From a virus, in IMG/VR virus record IMGVR_UViG_3300038428_000087, positions 1-57,956 of that record: a stretch of DNA of 57,956 bases. The stretch is one strand, 5' to 3'. Position numbers and translations under genes: made by a program. Below the pieces are notes generated by a model. It did no database searches. It saw nothing but the letters and a program-made list of their open reading frames with translations, and was not told where the DNA came from. This document shows, in pieces, positions 1 through 8,092 of the stretch; position 1 is the stretch's first letter, and each line of letters begins with the position of its first letter.

Positions 1-226
1 GCCGGTTGAAGATCAGGGAAATGAAGGTTCATGTACAGGCAACGCAGGCGACAACGCTTCTAAGATCCGAAGTTATACAGCAACAGGCAACTACTTCAAC
101 GGTGCCCGTCAGCAGATATACCAATGTGCCTTAGCGCACGATGGCAACCCACTACAAGATGTCGGTAGTTCATTAAGTACTATAGCGTGGGTTCTTGAGA
201 ACATCGGAGTTGCTGTTGAGTCTGAG
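1..226. repeat. Left copy of terminal direct repeat (genome closure)
   Basis: These 226 bases recur at 57731-57956 with one difference (T at 127, C at 57857), which is silent in a Cys codon. The repeat lies inside one protease reading frame that continues correctly from the right end into the left end. The simplest reading is a circular or circularly permuted genome of about 57,730 bp, with the single difference reflecting population variation. Confidence 0.95.
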
Positions 227-1036
227 TTTCCATACACAGGGGGGATGCAAGGGCCCGTTCCCGCAAACGTCTTAGCGGATGCAGCAAAAGATAAAACAAC
301 CAAAGCAACTCGTTTAGATGCAAGCGATGAAAATACTACAATAGCAAACATCAAAACAGCTATCGCTCCTAATTCAGTACTTCCTCCGTGTTACCCTGTA
401 ATGTACGGTTATACGGTATTTGAATCGTTCTTTAACACTGGTAGCGATGGCAACATGCCTGCACCATCGGGCGGCGTAGCAGGAGGGCATGCCAATGTTT
501 TCATTGCTTTCGACGACAACCACACAGGATGTTATGACGGAAGCAAAGGAGCGTTCCTGTCTAAAAACTCCTGGGGGACAGGATTCGGCTGTCAGAAAGA
601 CGGGACACCTTCAAGCGGTAACGGCGGGTACTGGTGGATGCCGTATTCGTACTTCCTAAACACAGACGATGGCGTAGGCGACTGTTGGGCCATAATCACG
701 GAGTCGGACTTTGTAACTCCAATTCCTACCCCAACACCAACACCCAATCCAGCGACACCGACTAGCTGCTTTCTCACGTGTGATACTGCTACTCCAAAAG
801 TGGGCCAGTTGGTTACGTTCACTGCTGAAGTAATCGCGAACGGAAAAGCGATTCCGGTGCCTGTGACGATCTACCATTATCTAAACGGAGTTAAATATGT
901 GGATAAGTTTGCGTATTCGACGCTTACTTTCCAGACAACATTTGAATCAGCAGCTCCGAGACCGTATTACGTGTCATTCGCAGGCAATTCAACGTACGGG
1001 AGCTCAAGCTCAGGACTTGCGATAAACGTAGCGTAG
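2..1036 (+). CDS. Papain-like (C1) cysteine protease with C-terminal Ig-like domain, 3' part across junction
   Basis: This is the continuation of the gene that starts at 57585; joined, it encodes 393 residues. The QGNEGSC motif (catalytic Cys) lies at the very start of this part, GGHANVFIAF carries the catalytic His and LSKNSWG the catalytic Asn, in the C1 papain order. A Pro-Thr linker near 720-755 leads to an Ig-like beta domain of about 90 residues that closely resembles the end of the 56060 protein. No signal peptide is seen, so a virion-borne enzyme that attacks host surface proteins during entry or release is likelier than secretion. It is a paralogue of the intein-bearing protease at 34467. 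The family assignment is firm; the substrate is unknown. Confidence 0.85.
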   Translation, partial: PVEDQGNEGSCTGNAGDNASKIRSYTATGNYFNGARQQIYQCALAHDGNPLQDVGSSLSTIAWVLENIGVAVESEFPYTGGMQGPVPANVLADAAKDKTTKATRLDASDENTTIANIKTAIAPNSVLPPCYPVMYGYTVFESFFNTGSDGNMPAPSGGVAGGHANVFIAFDDNHTGCYDGSKGAFLSKNSWGTGFGCQKDGTPSSGNGGYWWMPYSYFLNTDDGVGDCWAIITESDFVTPIPTPTPTPNPATPTSCFLTCDTATPKVGQLVTFTAEVIANGKAIPVPVTIYHYLNGVKYVDKFAYSTLTFQTTFESAAPRPYYVSFAGNSTYGSSSSGLAINVA

Positions 1037-1066
1037 GACGGATTTTGATAAGAGAAAAGCTATCAA

Positions 1067-1216
1067 GTGAATCAAAAAAGCTGCCATCTTTGGTGCTCAT
1101 TAAAGGACGAGTGGTGTTACAACTATATGTCGCAGGGTAAGGTAGTAGCTACGCATATCGTACAGGTGGAGAGAAAAGCCAGGTATTCAAGGGCAAGCGC
1201 ACAGGTTGAAACGTAA
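1067..1216 (+). CDS. Small Cys-rich protein, hypothetical
   Basis: A GTG-initiated frame of 49 codons fills the gap between the protease and the terminase. Its N-terminus carries a CHLWC cluster and a second Cys after DEW, resembling other tiny Cys/His proteins in this genome. The ribosome-binding site is weak (a GAGA run), and an internal ATG at 1127 would drop the Cys cluster. Function unknown; it could be a non-coding spacer. Confidence 0.35.
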   Translation: MNQKSCHLWCSLKDEWCYNYMSQGKVVATHIVQVERKARYSRASAQVET

Positions 1217-1222
1217 CTGAAC

Positions 1223-2110
1223 ATGGCAACAGACATCGAAAAAGAAGTAAAAGGTCTAAGCGAAGACCAGATCAGAACTGTAGCTCTGGGTATCGACCCC
1301 GTAAACTTCGCACGGCAATTCGGCTTTAATCCCGTAGACTGGCAAGCGGACTTTTTGCATAACAAGCATCCCAGGATTATCATGAACTGCCCCCGAGGTG
1401 CAGGCAAAAGCCTTCTCACTGCAATACTAACCCTACACCACGCGCTTTACACGCCAAATGCATTAGTGCTCTTGTTCTCACCTGGCGATAGACAATCGAT
1501 GGAGCTATTTAAGAAAGTCACCGATTTTTATAAACTACTTGGTAAGGACGCATCAGTAGAATATTCCAAAGCGGAATCAGCACACAGACTTGAGTTAAAA
1601 AACGGGTCAAGAATAATCTCTTTGCCAAACTCACCAAGAACCGTCGTAGGCTATCACAACGTAACATTACTCGTCATAGACGAAGCCGCACTCATTGATA
1701 ATGAAGAGCTTTATACACGAGCCCGCCCGATGCTTGACCATAAAAACGGTCGCCTGTTCCTACTCTCAACTCCATTCGGAAAGAGTGGTTTCTTTTATCG
1801 AGAATGGAGTGATTGGGAGAAAAACAACAGAACCGTCTGGCGAGGCATTACGGTTACAACTAACGAATGTCCGTGGATGCTTCCTTCGTTTCTAGCAGAA
1901 GAACGGCAAAAACTAGGGGATCGCGGCTATCGCCAAGAGTATGAATGCTCTTTTGAAGAGAATATCGACAGCTACTTTTCACTTGAAGAGATAGAAAATG
2001 CGTATAGTAAAGACGTTAGGCCGTTATTTACCGCAGACGGTGAACTCGACATTCCATTACCCAGCGTGCAGAATAAACGCGGCATGGAAGGCTTAGGGTG
2101 GAGCATTTAA
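1223..2110 (+). CDS. terL: Terminase large subunit, ATPase half
   Basis: This 295-residue protein is the DNA-packaging ATPase domain of a tailed-virus terminase. An adenine-binding W-Q pair is near residues 40-41, Walker A (CPRGAGKS) at 56-63, Walker B (LLVIDEA) at 149-155 and coupling motif III (LLSTPFGKSG) at about 180-189. The frame ends with TAA at 2108-2110, and the nuclease half begins at the very next base in the same frame. Most terminases are one polypeptide, so this is either a natural two-piece enzyme, a nonsense mutation, or readthrough. It would drive packaging at the portal. Confidence 0.9.
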   Translation: MATDIEKEVKGLSEDQIRTVALGIDPVNFARQFGFNPVDWQADFLHNKHPRIIMNCPRGAGKSLLTAILTLHHALYTPNALVLLFSPGDRQSMELFKKVTDFYKLLGKDASVEYSKAESAHRLELKNGSRIISLPNSPRTVVGYHNVTLLVIDEAALIDNEELYTRARPMLDHKNGRLFLLSTPFGKSGFFYREWSDWEKNNRTVWRGITVTTNECPWMLPSFLAEERQKLGDRGYRQEYECSFEENIDSYFSLEEIENAYSKDVRPLFTADGELDIPLPSVQNKRGMEGLGWSI

Positions 2111-2881
2111 GTGGAAACTGAAACACAGTTCACGTATTTTATAGGGCTAGACTTAGGTCAGGCAAGAGACTATACGGCGGTTGTTGTCTTAGAACACACA
2201 GAGACCTACGCAGTTCCACCACCCAAAACAGGTCGTGATGCTTTCGAGATGGTAGGTATCGGTGATTCTACCGGAAAGCCATCTAGACCAATATCATTTA
2301 CTCCAACAGCAGAAACGTACCATGTTCGGTACTGCCGCCGGTTTCCACTAGGTACACCATATCCAGAAATAGTGCGCTGGACTTCTACACAGGTCAGAAA
2401 TATAATGACTCGCGCGCGGGTTGGACTTATCATTGACGCTACCGGCGTAGGGCGCGCTATTTTAGATATGTTTCGTGACGCACAATTAAAAGTTGTTCCT
2501 GTTAACGTTACCAGCGGACAATACGACAACTTCGCAAAAGGAGTCTGGAACGTTCCTAAGAAAGACTTGGCGAGTGCAACTAAGTTTCTCTTAGACAAAA
2601 AAGTGCTCAAGATAGAAGATCCTACTGATAACACTCCAGGTGACAATGATCTCTACATCTCATCGGCGGAGCTGATAGAAGAAATCCAAAATTTTAGGAT
2701 AAAGATAAATGAGCGAACCAGACACGAAAGTTACGGGGCGTGGCGCGAAAATGATCACGACGACCTAGTCTTTGCTCTGTTTCTTACATGTTGGTGGTGC
2801 TTAAAAAGAAAAGAAAAGGCCGGAAAAGCATATACGCCGGTAATTGTCGGTGAAGACGAAGGAACCAAGCTGCCCGGATAA
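2111..2881 (+). CDS. terL: Terminase large subunit, nuclease half
   Basis: This 256-residue frame starts with GTG immediately after the TAA of the ATPase half and stays in the same frame. It has the RNase H-like terminase nuclease layout: GLDLGQARD with the first acidic residue near 14, GLIIDATGVGR with Asp near 109, and a late acidic cluster (ENDHDDL) near the C-terminus. The stop-start junction (TAAGTG) with a GGGTGG stretch about 10 bases upstream would allow termination-reinitiation. It would cut concatemers during headful packaging. The C-terminal domain is a sure match; whether it works as a separate polypeptide is inferred. Confidence 0.88.
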   Translation: METETQFTYFIGLDLGQARDYTAVVVLEHTETYAVPPPKTGRDAFEMVGIGDSTGKPSRPISFTPTAETYHVRYCRRFPLGTPYPEIVRWTSTQVRNIMTRARVGLIIDATGVGRAILDMFRDAQLKVVPVNVTSGQYDNFAKGVWNVPKKDLASATKFLLDKKVLKIEDPTDNTPGDNDLYISSAELIEEIQNFRIKINERTRHESYGAWRENDHDDLVFALFLTCWWCLKRKEKAGKAYTPVIVGEDEGTKLPG

Positions 2882-2904
2882 TTGAATATAGGAACAAGAC
2901 ATAA

Positions 2905-4689
2905 ATGCCCTCGAAAAAAGAAGAAACTAACGGTATAACGTCATTTAACGAGAACTCTTCACTTACTAATTTTACCAAAGCGAACCAAACTCCTGAAGAC
3001 GTAAAGAAATTAGTCGATCTCCAGGACCAGCCGTTTACGCCTCAAGGCTTGCCTACGCTGGGTTCAGGCGACTTAATGGGTGTCGGCCCATCCAGCCCAG
3101 GTCATCCTGCTCAAATTAATTACTTCGCAGAGTACGGCACTACCGGCCTGATGTACATACCTCCGTATGTATATGAAGAATGGCTGACTGAGCTCCAATA
3201 CACTCGCGGCGTCCGGATGTACAAAGAGATGTACACGATGGACGCTATTATTTCATCCATCTTTTACGCCGTGGAAATGAGCGTTAGAAGCGTTAATCTT
3301 TGGTGGGAAACCGCCGGAGCATCAGATGAGGACTTAAAAGCACTTCAATTTTACGAAGAGTGTTGGGAAGATATGAGCGTTAATCCACAAGACCTCGTAT
3401 CAGAAATTCTCAGCATGTTTATTTTCGGGTATCATCTCGCGGAGATAGTGTATAAAAAGAGAGAGGGCCCGCATCCTGAAGACAGCACGATAGATTCAAA
3501 TTATGACGATGGCCGCGTTGGGTGGAGAAAGTTTGCTACTAGGGCCCAAGAAACACTACTTAATTGGGACTTTGACGTTAACGGTGGAGTACGAGGCTTT
3601 AGGCAACTTGCGCCCCCGCATTTTATAATCACAGAGATACCGATAGAAAAACTGCTGCTTTTCAGAGTCAAACCGCGTAAATCCAATCCCGAAGGCGTCT
3701 CAATGCTTCGCGGGGCGTATCGGACGTATATGTTCAAAAAACTCGCTGAAGAAATAATGATGACGGGCATTGAGCGTGATTTGGCAGGCGTTCCGATCAT
3801 ACGGGCCCCAGGTGAAATAATAACCGGAGTAGATGCTAATTCTCAGTCTATGATGACCACGCTCACGCGCATCGTCAGGAACCTAAAACGAAACCAGGAC
3901 GAGGGCATTGTACTACCGTCTAACAACTATTCATCAGCAGACGGCGGCGGATTGATGTATGACGTCCAACTTATCGGCCCGCAATCGCAGAGGCAGTTCG
4001 ATATCGTTGGGATTATCCAGATGTTCTCTAAGTGGATAGCCATGACGATGTGTGCTGACTGGTTGATGCTCGGACAGGACGCTATAGGGTCATACGCGTT
4101 AGCGCAGACCAAGAACGATATGTTTGCGATGACGATTTCAACGATTCTCGATTCAATTTGTCAGGTCTTTAACTCATACGCAGTACCTCGCTTAGCGCAG
4201 CTTAATCCAGACGTAAACCCGGAAACGTTACCTAAACTCGTTCACGGCGATGTAAATACCGCACTGATAAGCGATGTCGGGATATTTTTAAACAACGTCG
4301 CGCGGGGCGGAGTTGAGATTCCAAACGACGTGCAATTTAGAAACGCCCTGTGGGATATGGTAGGACTTCCAAAAGAACCTGAACCTGAAGGCGAAACTGC
4401 TACGCCGGTGGATTCGTTATTACCTGGACAAACAGCCCAGAGATCAAGAGAACGAAACCAGAGGATAAACGAAGAGACGCCGTTCAGAGGAAAGCCACCA
4501 CGGGCGGTAGTTCAAACTCCTGGTCCAGTGAAACGGTCTGCTACAGTCGAAAAAATAACAAAACAACAGCCTAGTGTTTCAGACGTCCATGTAAAGCGGC
4601 CAAGTGAAGACATATCAGTTGCGTATCTACAGGGGACTAAACCAAAAAAGAAGCGAAAGAAAAATGGCAAAGGAACTGCTGGAAGTTAA
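2905..4689 (+). CDS. Portal protein
   Basis: 594 residues. The core (YKEMYTMDAII followed by VRSVNLWW and later FGYHLAEIVYKKREG) matches the Mu gp29/DUF935-like portal superfamily, and the gene lies directly behind terL. It would form the dodecameric vertex ring through which DNA is pumped. The C-terminal 90 residues are low-complexity, rich in Pro, Lys and Arg. They contain a segment at residues 555-576 (QPSVSDVHV ... ISVAYLQ) that strongly resembles residues 50-71 of the capsid candidate. The tail then ends in a basic KPKKKRKK stretch. The portal call is firm from sequence plus position. Confidence 0.85.
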   Translation: MPSKKEETNGITSFNENSSLTNFTKANQTPEDVKKLVDLQDQPFTPQGLPTLGSGDLMGVGPSSPGHPAQINYFAEYGTTGLMYIPPYVYEEWLTELQYTRGVRMYKEMYTMDAIISSIFYAVEMSVRSVNLWWETAGASDEDLKALQFYEECWEDMSVNPQDLVSEILSMFIFGYHLAEIVYKKREGPHPEDSTIDSNYDDGRVGWRKFATRAQETLLNWDFDVNGGVRGFRQLAPPHFIITEIPIEKLLLFRVKPRKSNPEGVSMLRGAYRTYMFKKLAEEIMMTGIERDLAGVPIIRAPGEIITGVDANSQSMMTTLTRIVRNLKRNQDEGIVLPSNNYSSADGGGLMYDVQLIGPQSQRQFDIVGIIQMFSKWIAMTMCADWLMLGQDAIGSYALAQTKNDMFAMTISTILDSICQVFNSYAVPRLAQLNPDVNPETLPKLVHGDVNTALISDVGIFLNNVARGGVEIPNDVQFRNALWDMVGLPKEPEPEGETATPVDSLLPGQTAQRSRERNQRINEETPFRGKPPRAVVQTPGPVKRSATVEKITKQQPSVSDVHVKRPSEDISVAYLQGTKPKKKRKKNGKGTAGS

Positions 4690-4780
4690 GGTTGAGCGAC
4701 TTGAAAAAGAGATTACGGAACTAAAGCGCCAGCTCAAGATGCACATTAGTAATTGTCCATTTCGGGAGGTACGCGTATGA
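4664..4780 (+). CDS. 38-residue coiled-coil protein
   Basis: The frame starts with ATG inside the 3' end of the portal gene and ends at a TGA overlapping the next ATG (ATGA). The product is a single predicted heptad coil (LLEVKVERLEKEITELKRQL) with a short tail. Overlaps at both ends point to translational coupling. The role is unknown; it may assist head assembly. Confidence 0.55.
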   Translation: MAKELLEVKVERLEKEITELKRQLKMHISNCPFREVRV

Positions 4781-5052
4781 GATATACTAATGAATGGGGG
4801 GACAAGGAAGACTTCGGTCTTGATGATCCTAAAGCTATCGTCGTTAAGAAGGAAGATTTACTCAATATGTCGGTAGTTCAGCAAGGCGATGATACACGGC
4901 CACTTACGAGAAAAGAAAAGAGAGAATTAAACGACGTGCTCAATCAGGCGGTAGGCAAGCCGTCACACAGAGAAGGAATTATCAACCTAGTCGTTCTCGT
5001 CAGTTGGACAATCTTCTGGATATTAGTCTCACATTATGTACTTCATTTCTAG
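4777..5052 (+). CDS. Small protein with C-terminal membrane segment
   Basis: 91 residues starting at ATG 4777 behind GGGAGGT, which is a better start than the upstream in-frame TTG at 4753. The first 65 residues are charged and hydrophilic; residues about 68-90 form one hydrophobic helix (LVVLVSWTIFWILVSHYVL). A membrane-tethered accessory protein is inferred. No family recognised. Confidence 0.65.
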   Translation: MRYTNEWGDKEDFGLDDPKAIVVKKEDLLNMSVVQQGDDTRPLTRKEKRELNDVLNQAVGKPSHREGIINLVVLVSWTIFWILVSHYVLHF

Positions 5053-5063
5053 GAGGGGTAAAC

Positions 5064-5858
5064 ATGCCAAAGTCAGAAAAAAAGAAAGCTAAGAAGAAAA
5101 CCGTAAAGAAAGAAGAAATTAAAGGAGTTAGCACACCGAAAGAACCTGACGTGTACGCCGAAAAGATCGAAGCGCAGCCGGATAACTATAGCTGGCTCGC
5201 AATGTCTCGTGCGAAACCGGAAGAAACTGAATCATCTGAAGGTGCCATCGATCCATTCGCTGATCTGGGTAGCGATAGCGCATTAGACCTCCTTAAACAA
5301 GATCAAGAAAAACGAGAGGAAGCTGAGTTAAAGGTCATTGAAGACGCAATGAAAAAAAGCCAGAAGGCCGCAAAGCGCCTGAAACCAGTCACCATCAAAA
5401 TAACCGGAGAGAATCTAATCCATTGGTATGCAATGCTCGATGGAATACGAAGTTCATTGTTAACACGCAATGGAGTATCAGCGGCAGAGAAAGCGGTCTA
5501 TTCCGAACTCCCGATTTCTAATGAAACTGCCATCGTTTATCTTCTCATGCTGCACGATGAAGAGATGGAGCGGCATACTAGAACTGTTGCGCCACATCAG
5601 GAAGATATTGAACGAATAGAAAAGCAGATGGGAGAAAAAGCGAGAGCATACCAAGCTAGACGACCCGCACCTATCACATCATCTAACCCACATAGCATTC
5701 TAGCTGAAAAAGGCCCAGCGATGCCCGCGCCGAATCCATTAGGAGCAATGACTATAGACTCAGGCTTTACTATGGGCGGAGCGCAAATGTCTGAAGCTGA
5801 TTTTTTCAGGATGGCACAGGCTAAGAAAGTCCCGAGACCTGTTAAAAAGGGAATGTGA
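5064..5858 (+). CDS. Hypothetical head-region protein, Lys-rich N-terminus
   Basis: 264 residues from ATG 5064 behind AGGAGGGG. The first 25 residues are almost all Lys/Glu. A predicted helical region at about 60-120 is followed by a compact segment (VTIKITGENLIHWYAMLDGIRSSLL) and a Pro-rich C-terminus. The position between portal and prohead genes suggests a head or packaging accessory role. I recognise no family. Confidence 0.7.
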   Translation: MPKSEKKKAKKKTVKKEEIKGVSTPKEPDVYAEKIEAQPDNYSWLAMSRAKPEETESSEGAIDPFADLGSDSALDLLKQDQEKREEAELKVIEDAMKKSQKAAKRLKPVTIKITGENLIHWYAMLDGIRSSLLTRNGVSAAEKAVYSELPISNETAIVYLLMLHDEEMERHTRTVAPHQEDIERIEKQMGEKARAYQARRPAPITSSNPHSILAEKGPAMPAPNPLGAMTIDSGFTMGGAQMSEADFFRMAQAKKVPRPVKKGM

Positions 5859-5861
5859 AAA

Positions 5862-5954
5862 ATGAAAGAAACTAAAGCGTATGTGATATTTTCAATCGCC
5901 GCGCTTATAGCGGTCTGTTACATAACGACGTTAGCATATTTTTTAGCACGATAA
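5862..5954 (+). CDS. 30-residue single-span membrane peptide
   Basis: ATG 5862 follows the previous stop by three bases and uses GTGAAAA upstream, a weak site. Nearly the whole peptide is one hydrophobic helix (VIFSIAALIAVCYITTLAYFL) with Lys at the N-terminus and Arg at the end. Unknown role. A further 13-codon frame (5979-6020) separates it from the HNH gene. Confidence 0.45.
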   Translation: MKETKAYVIFSIAALIAVCYITTLAYFLAR

Positions 5955-6015
5955 GATAAAGAGGAAACAACCTACAAATGGAAAACCAAGCTGTTGAATC
6001 CTATGAGGATCAGCA

Positions 6016-6621
6016 ATGAAGTGTTCTAAATGCGGTCGAGAAGCTGAAGACGCGAAGTTTAAACAGTGTAGTGCATGCCGCGAGAGTTATCGCAATTATC
6101 GTAAGCAACCCAAATGGATAGAGTACAACAGAAATTACCAACGCGAATGGATACGCACGCATAGAAAAGTACCTCCAGAAGGATGCTGTATCAGATGTGG
6201 CAAGCCGTTAGAATCTAATCTATTCGCAAAATGTGAGCAATGCCTCCAAAGTTCACGAGATTGGTTCTCTTTAAATCCCGACAAGGCTCTGAAATATGCG
6301 CGTAAGTCACGTGAAGCGAATCATGATAGACATCTGAACTATATACATAACTACCGGGCCCGGAAAAAAGGTAATGGCGGCACATTCACCTTTAAAGAGC
6401 TAAACGAGTTATTTGAACAACAAGAAGGATTCTGTTATTATTGCGGTGAATTACTTTATGCATCATTTGACAGAGAGATTCACATAGAGCATAAGATTCC
6501 AATATCTCGCGGAGGTTCTAATGATATCACGAATATTGTACTAAGTTGCGCAAAATGCAATCTTAGTAAAGGCGCAAAGACCGATGTGGAATTTTTAAAA
6601 TTGGTAACAAAGCAAAAATGA
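6016..6621 (+). CDS. HNH endonuclease with N-terminal zinc ribbons
   Basis: 201 residues. Two CxxC...CxxC ribbons occupy about residues 3-21 and 56-75. A C-terminal HNH module follows: FCYYCGE, then IHIEHKIPISRGGSNDITNIV, then CAKCN with a KG tail, the usual zinc-bound HNH layout. It sits between portal-linked and prohead genes, a typical place for a free-standing homing endonuclease, though HNH proteins can also assist terminases. The start overlaps the stop of a 13-codon frame (ATGA), and the stop overlaps the next gene. Confidence 0.85.
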   Translation: MKCSKCGREAEDAKFKQCSACRESYRNYRKQPKWIEYNRNYQREWIRTHRKVPPEGCCIRCGKPLESNLFAKCEQCLQSSRDWFSLNPDKALKYARKSREANHDRHLNYIHNYRARKKGNGGTFTFKELNELFEQQEGFCYYCGELLYASFDREIHIEHKIPISRGGSNDITNIVLSCAKCNLSKGAKTDVEFLKLVTKQK

Positions 6622-7970
6622 AAGAAGAAATCGCTGTTGAAAAGGAATCCAAACCTAAGCAATATTCCCAGGAATACATGGACGCACTTTTAGAAGGCGT
6701 CAGGCAGTATGTACCTCCGCACGTAATGGAAAATCTACACAGGCAAGCGTTACCTCGTGCCGGTGGCAAAGCAAGTGCCAATGCACGCGCAGCTCGAAAT
6801 GCTGCTCAGACCACTGAAGCTAGTCAAGCACAAAATACACAGGCCGAAGTAAACGCAGAGGTAGAGAAACAACCGATACCGGCAGACATAACACCAGTAC
6901 CGTTACCTACGAATGAAAAACCGTTAACACCTCCTGCACCACCGCAACTGCAACCGGAAACGTGTGCAGAGGGCGATGAAGCATGCGAGGCTTCTGGGTC
7001 AGGTCCAGAGCAATCTACACCCGTACAACAAGGTAAAAGTAAAATGGATAAGGAAGAAATAGATAAAGATGCACACGGTAAGCAGGGCGCACCCATAGCT
7101 GATACTAATGCATGGGATGCAGGTGCAGCTCAAAAGCGATTAGTGGCGTGGGCATCAGATAGTGATGGCAATATCAACTTTGGCAAACTCAAGCGAGGCT
7201 ATTTGTGGAGCGCACCGGGAGCAGATAAACTAGGAGATCTTAAATTCCCTGTCGCAGATATCATCAACGGACAGTTTAAGATAAGCGCAGCAGCTTTATC
7301 GGCAGCAGCAGGTCGTATTAACCAAAGTAAAGGAATACCACCCGATGAGCTCGCTTCAATGAAAGCCACGCTTAGAAGCTACTACAAAGACATAGGTGAA
7401 GACGCACCGGATAATATCTCAAAAGCAAGCGATGAGGACTTACATCCGGATTGTCAGAAGGTAGCGGACAACTGCATGAAACTGAAATCCGGCAAAGGCA
7501 TCTCTAAAGCAGATGTTCCGACCTACATAGGCAAACGTCCGATACTTACCTTCGTCGCTGCATCGCCAGGCATCATGGAGTCTATCAGGAAAACCGCTTT
7601 GGCAGGAGCTACAGGCAAGACATTCAACGATGAATACCTGACTCCTTTAGGCCTTACGAGAAACGACGTTGCGATTACCTATCTTGTCCCGAATCTGCTA
7701 AAAGACGAAGGCGGGAAAGTCAGAGAACCAACTGCCGAAGAAATAGAGAAGTGGCAACCCTGGTTCACCGAAGAAATCGAAAAGATTGAAAGCGGTAATA
7801 AGCTGCCAATAATCGCACTCGACCACACGGTGAAAAAAGCGTTAGATAGAGAAGTTGAATTTACACTGCCTCATCCAAACTCACTATATACTCCGCGAAC
7901 AAAGGATGAGCTGCAAAGGAAGAGATATCAGGTATCAAAGGCTCTCGAAGCTAGATACCGAAAAAACTGA
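6618..7970 (+). CDS. Prohead-locus protein with uracil-DNA-glycosylase-like domain
   Basis: 450 residues. The first 130 are low-complexity (Ala, Pro, Gln). Residues about 150-260 form a domain seen beside prohead proteases in other phages (AWDAGAAQKRLVAWAS ... KLKRGYLWSAPGAD ... FPVADIING). Residues about 305-430 resemble family-4/5 uracil-DNA glycosylases: FVAASPG in place of GEAPG, TGKTFNDEYL like the TGRPF loop, an ITYLVPNLL strand, PTAEEIEKWQPWF, and HPNSLY like the HP[AS] motif. Changed motif-A residues make activity uncertain. The frame ends in an A AAA AAC heptamer directly before TGA, and the -1 frame runs into the protease below. Confidence 0.75.
   Translation: MKEEIAVEKESKPKQYSQEYMDALLEGVRQYVPPHVMENLHRQALPRAGGKASANARAARNAAQTTEASQAQNTQAEVNAEVEKQPIPADITPVPLPTNEKPLTPPAPPQLQPETCAEGDEACEASGSGPEQSTPVQQGKSKMDKEEIDKDAHGKQGAPIADTNAWDAGAAQKRLVAWASDSDGNINFGKLKRGYLWSAPGADKLGDLKFPVADIINGQFKISAAALSAAAGRINQSKGIPPDELASMKATLRSYYKDIGEDAPDNISKASDEDLHPDCQKVADNCMKLKSGKGISKADVPTYIGKRPILTFVAASPGIMESIRKTALAGATGKTFNDEYLTPLGLTRNDVAITYLVPNLLKDEGGKVREPTAEEIEKWQPWFTEEIEKIESGNKLPIIALDHTVKKALDREVEFTLPHPNSLYTPRTKDELQRKRYQVSKALEARYRKN
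7961..7967 (+). promoter_or_regulatory. Candidate -1 ribosomal frameshift site (A AAA AAC)
   Basis: In the 0 frame the codons are CGA AAA AAC TGA, so the heptamer has the X XXY YYZ register and abuts a stop. After a -1 slip the next codon is CTG 7967, and that frame stays open for 161 codons to 8452, covering the protease frame. No ATG, GTG or TTG precedes TTG 8093 in it. The alternative is one lost or gained A in the A6 run. Confidence 0.55.
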
Positions 7971-7987
7971 TAAAACGTCCTGAGAAA

Positions 7988-8001
7988 TTAAGCCAGATTA
8001 A
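7988..8001. promoter_or_regulatory. TTAAGCCAGATTAA palindromic site 1
   Basis: The site and the bases after it (AACGTCAAAAAACAAG) are nearly identical to the intergenic site at 54793. A TATA-like CTTAAATACT lies about 20 bases downstream at 8021-8030. It may be an operator and promoter serving the protease frame, although it would lie inside coding sequence if frameshifting occurs. Confidence 0.5.
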
Positions 8002-8092
8002 CGTCAAAAAACAAGTAACGCTTAAATACTCTCAGGAGAATTTTGAACCGATACAAAAGCAAGCAGCGGCCTGGCACTACACCGCGCGCCTG

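Noticed and set aside
592-877. Minus-strand open frames with Val/Gly-rich products opposite the Pro-Thr linker
   Set aside because: They are the complement of PT-repeat codons (also at 34214, 37195, 39478, 56767) and have no ribosome-binding site; the + strand genes are well supported.
5979-6020. 13-codon frame before the HNH gene
   Set aside because: Too short to claim as a gene; it may only couple translation.
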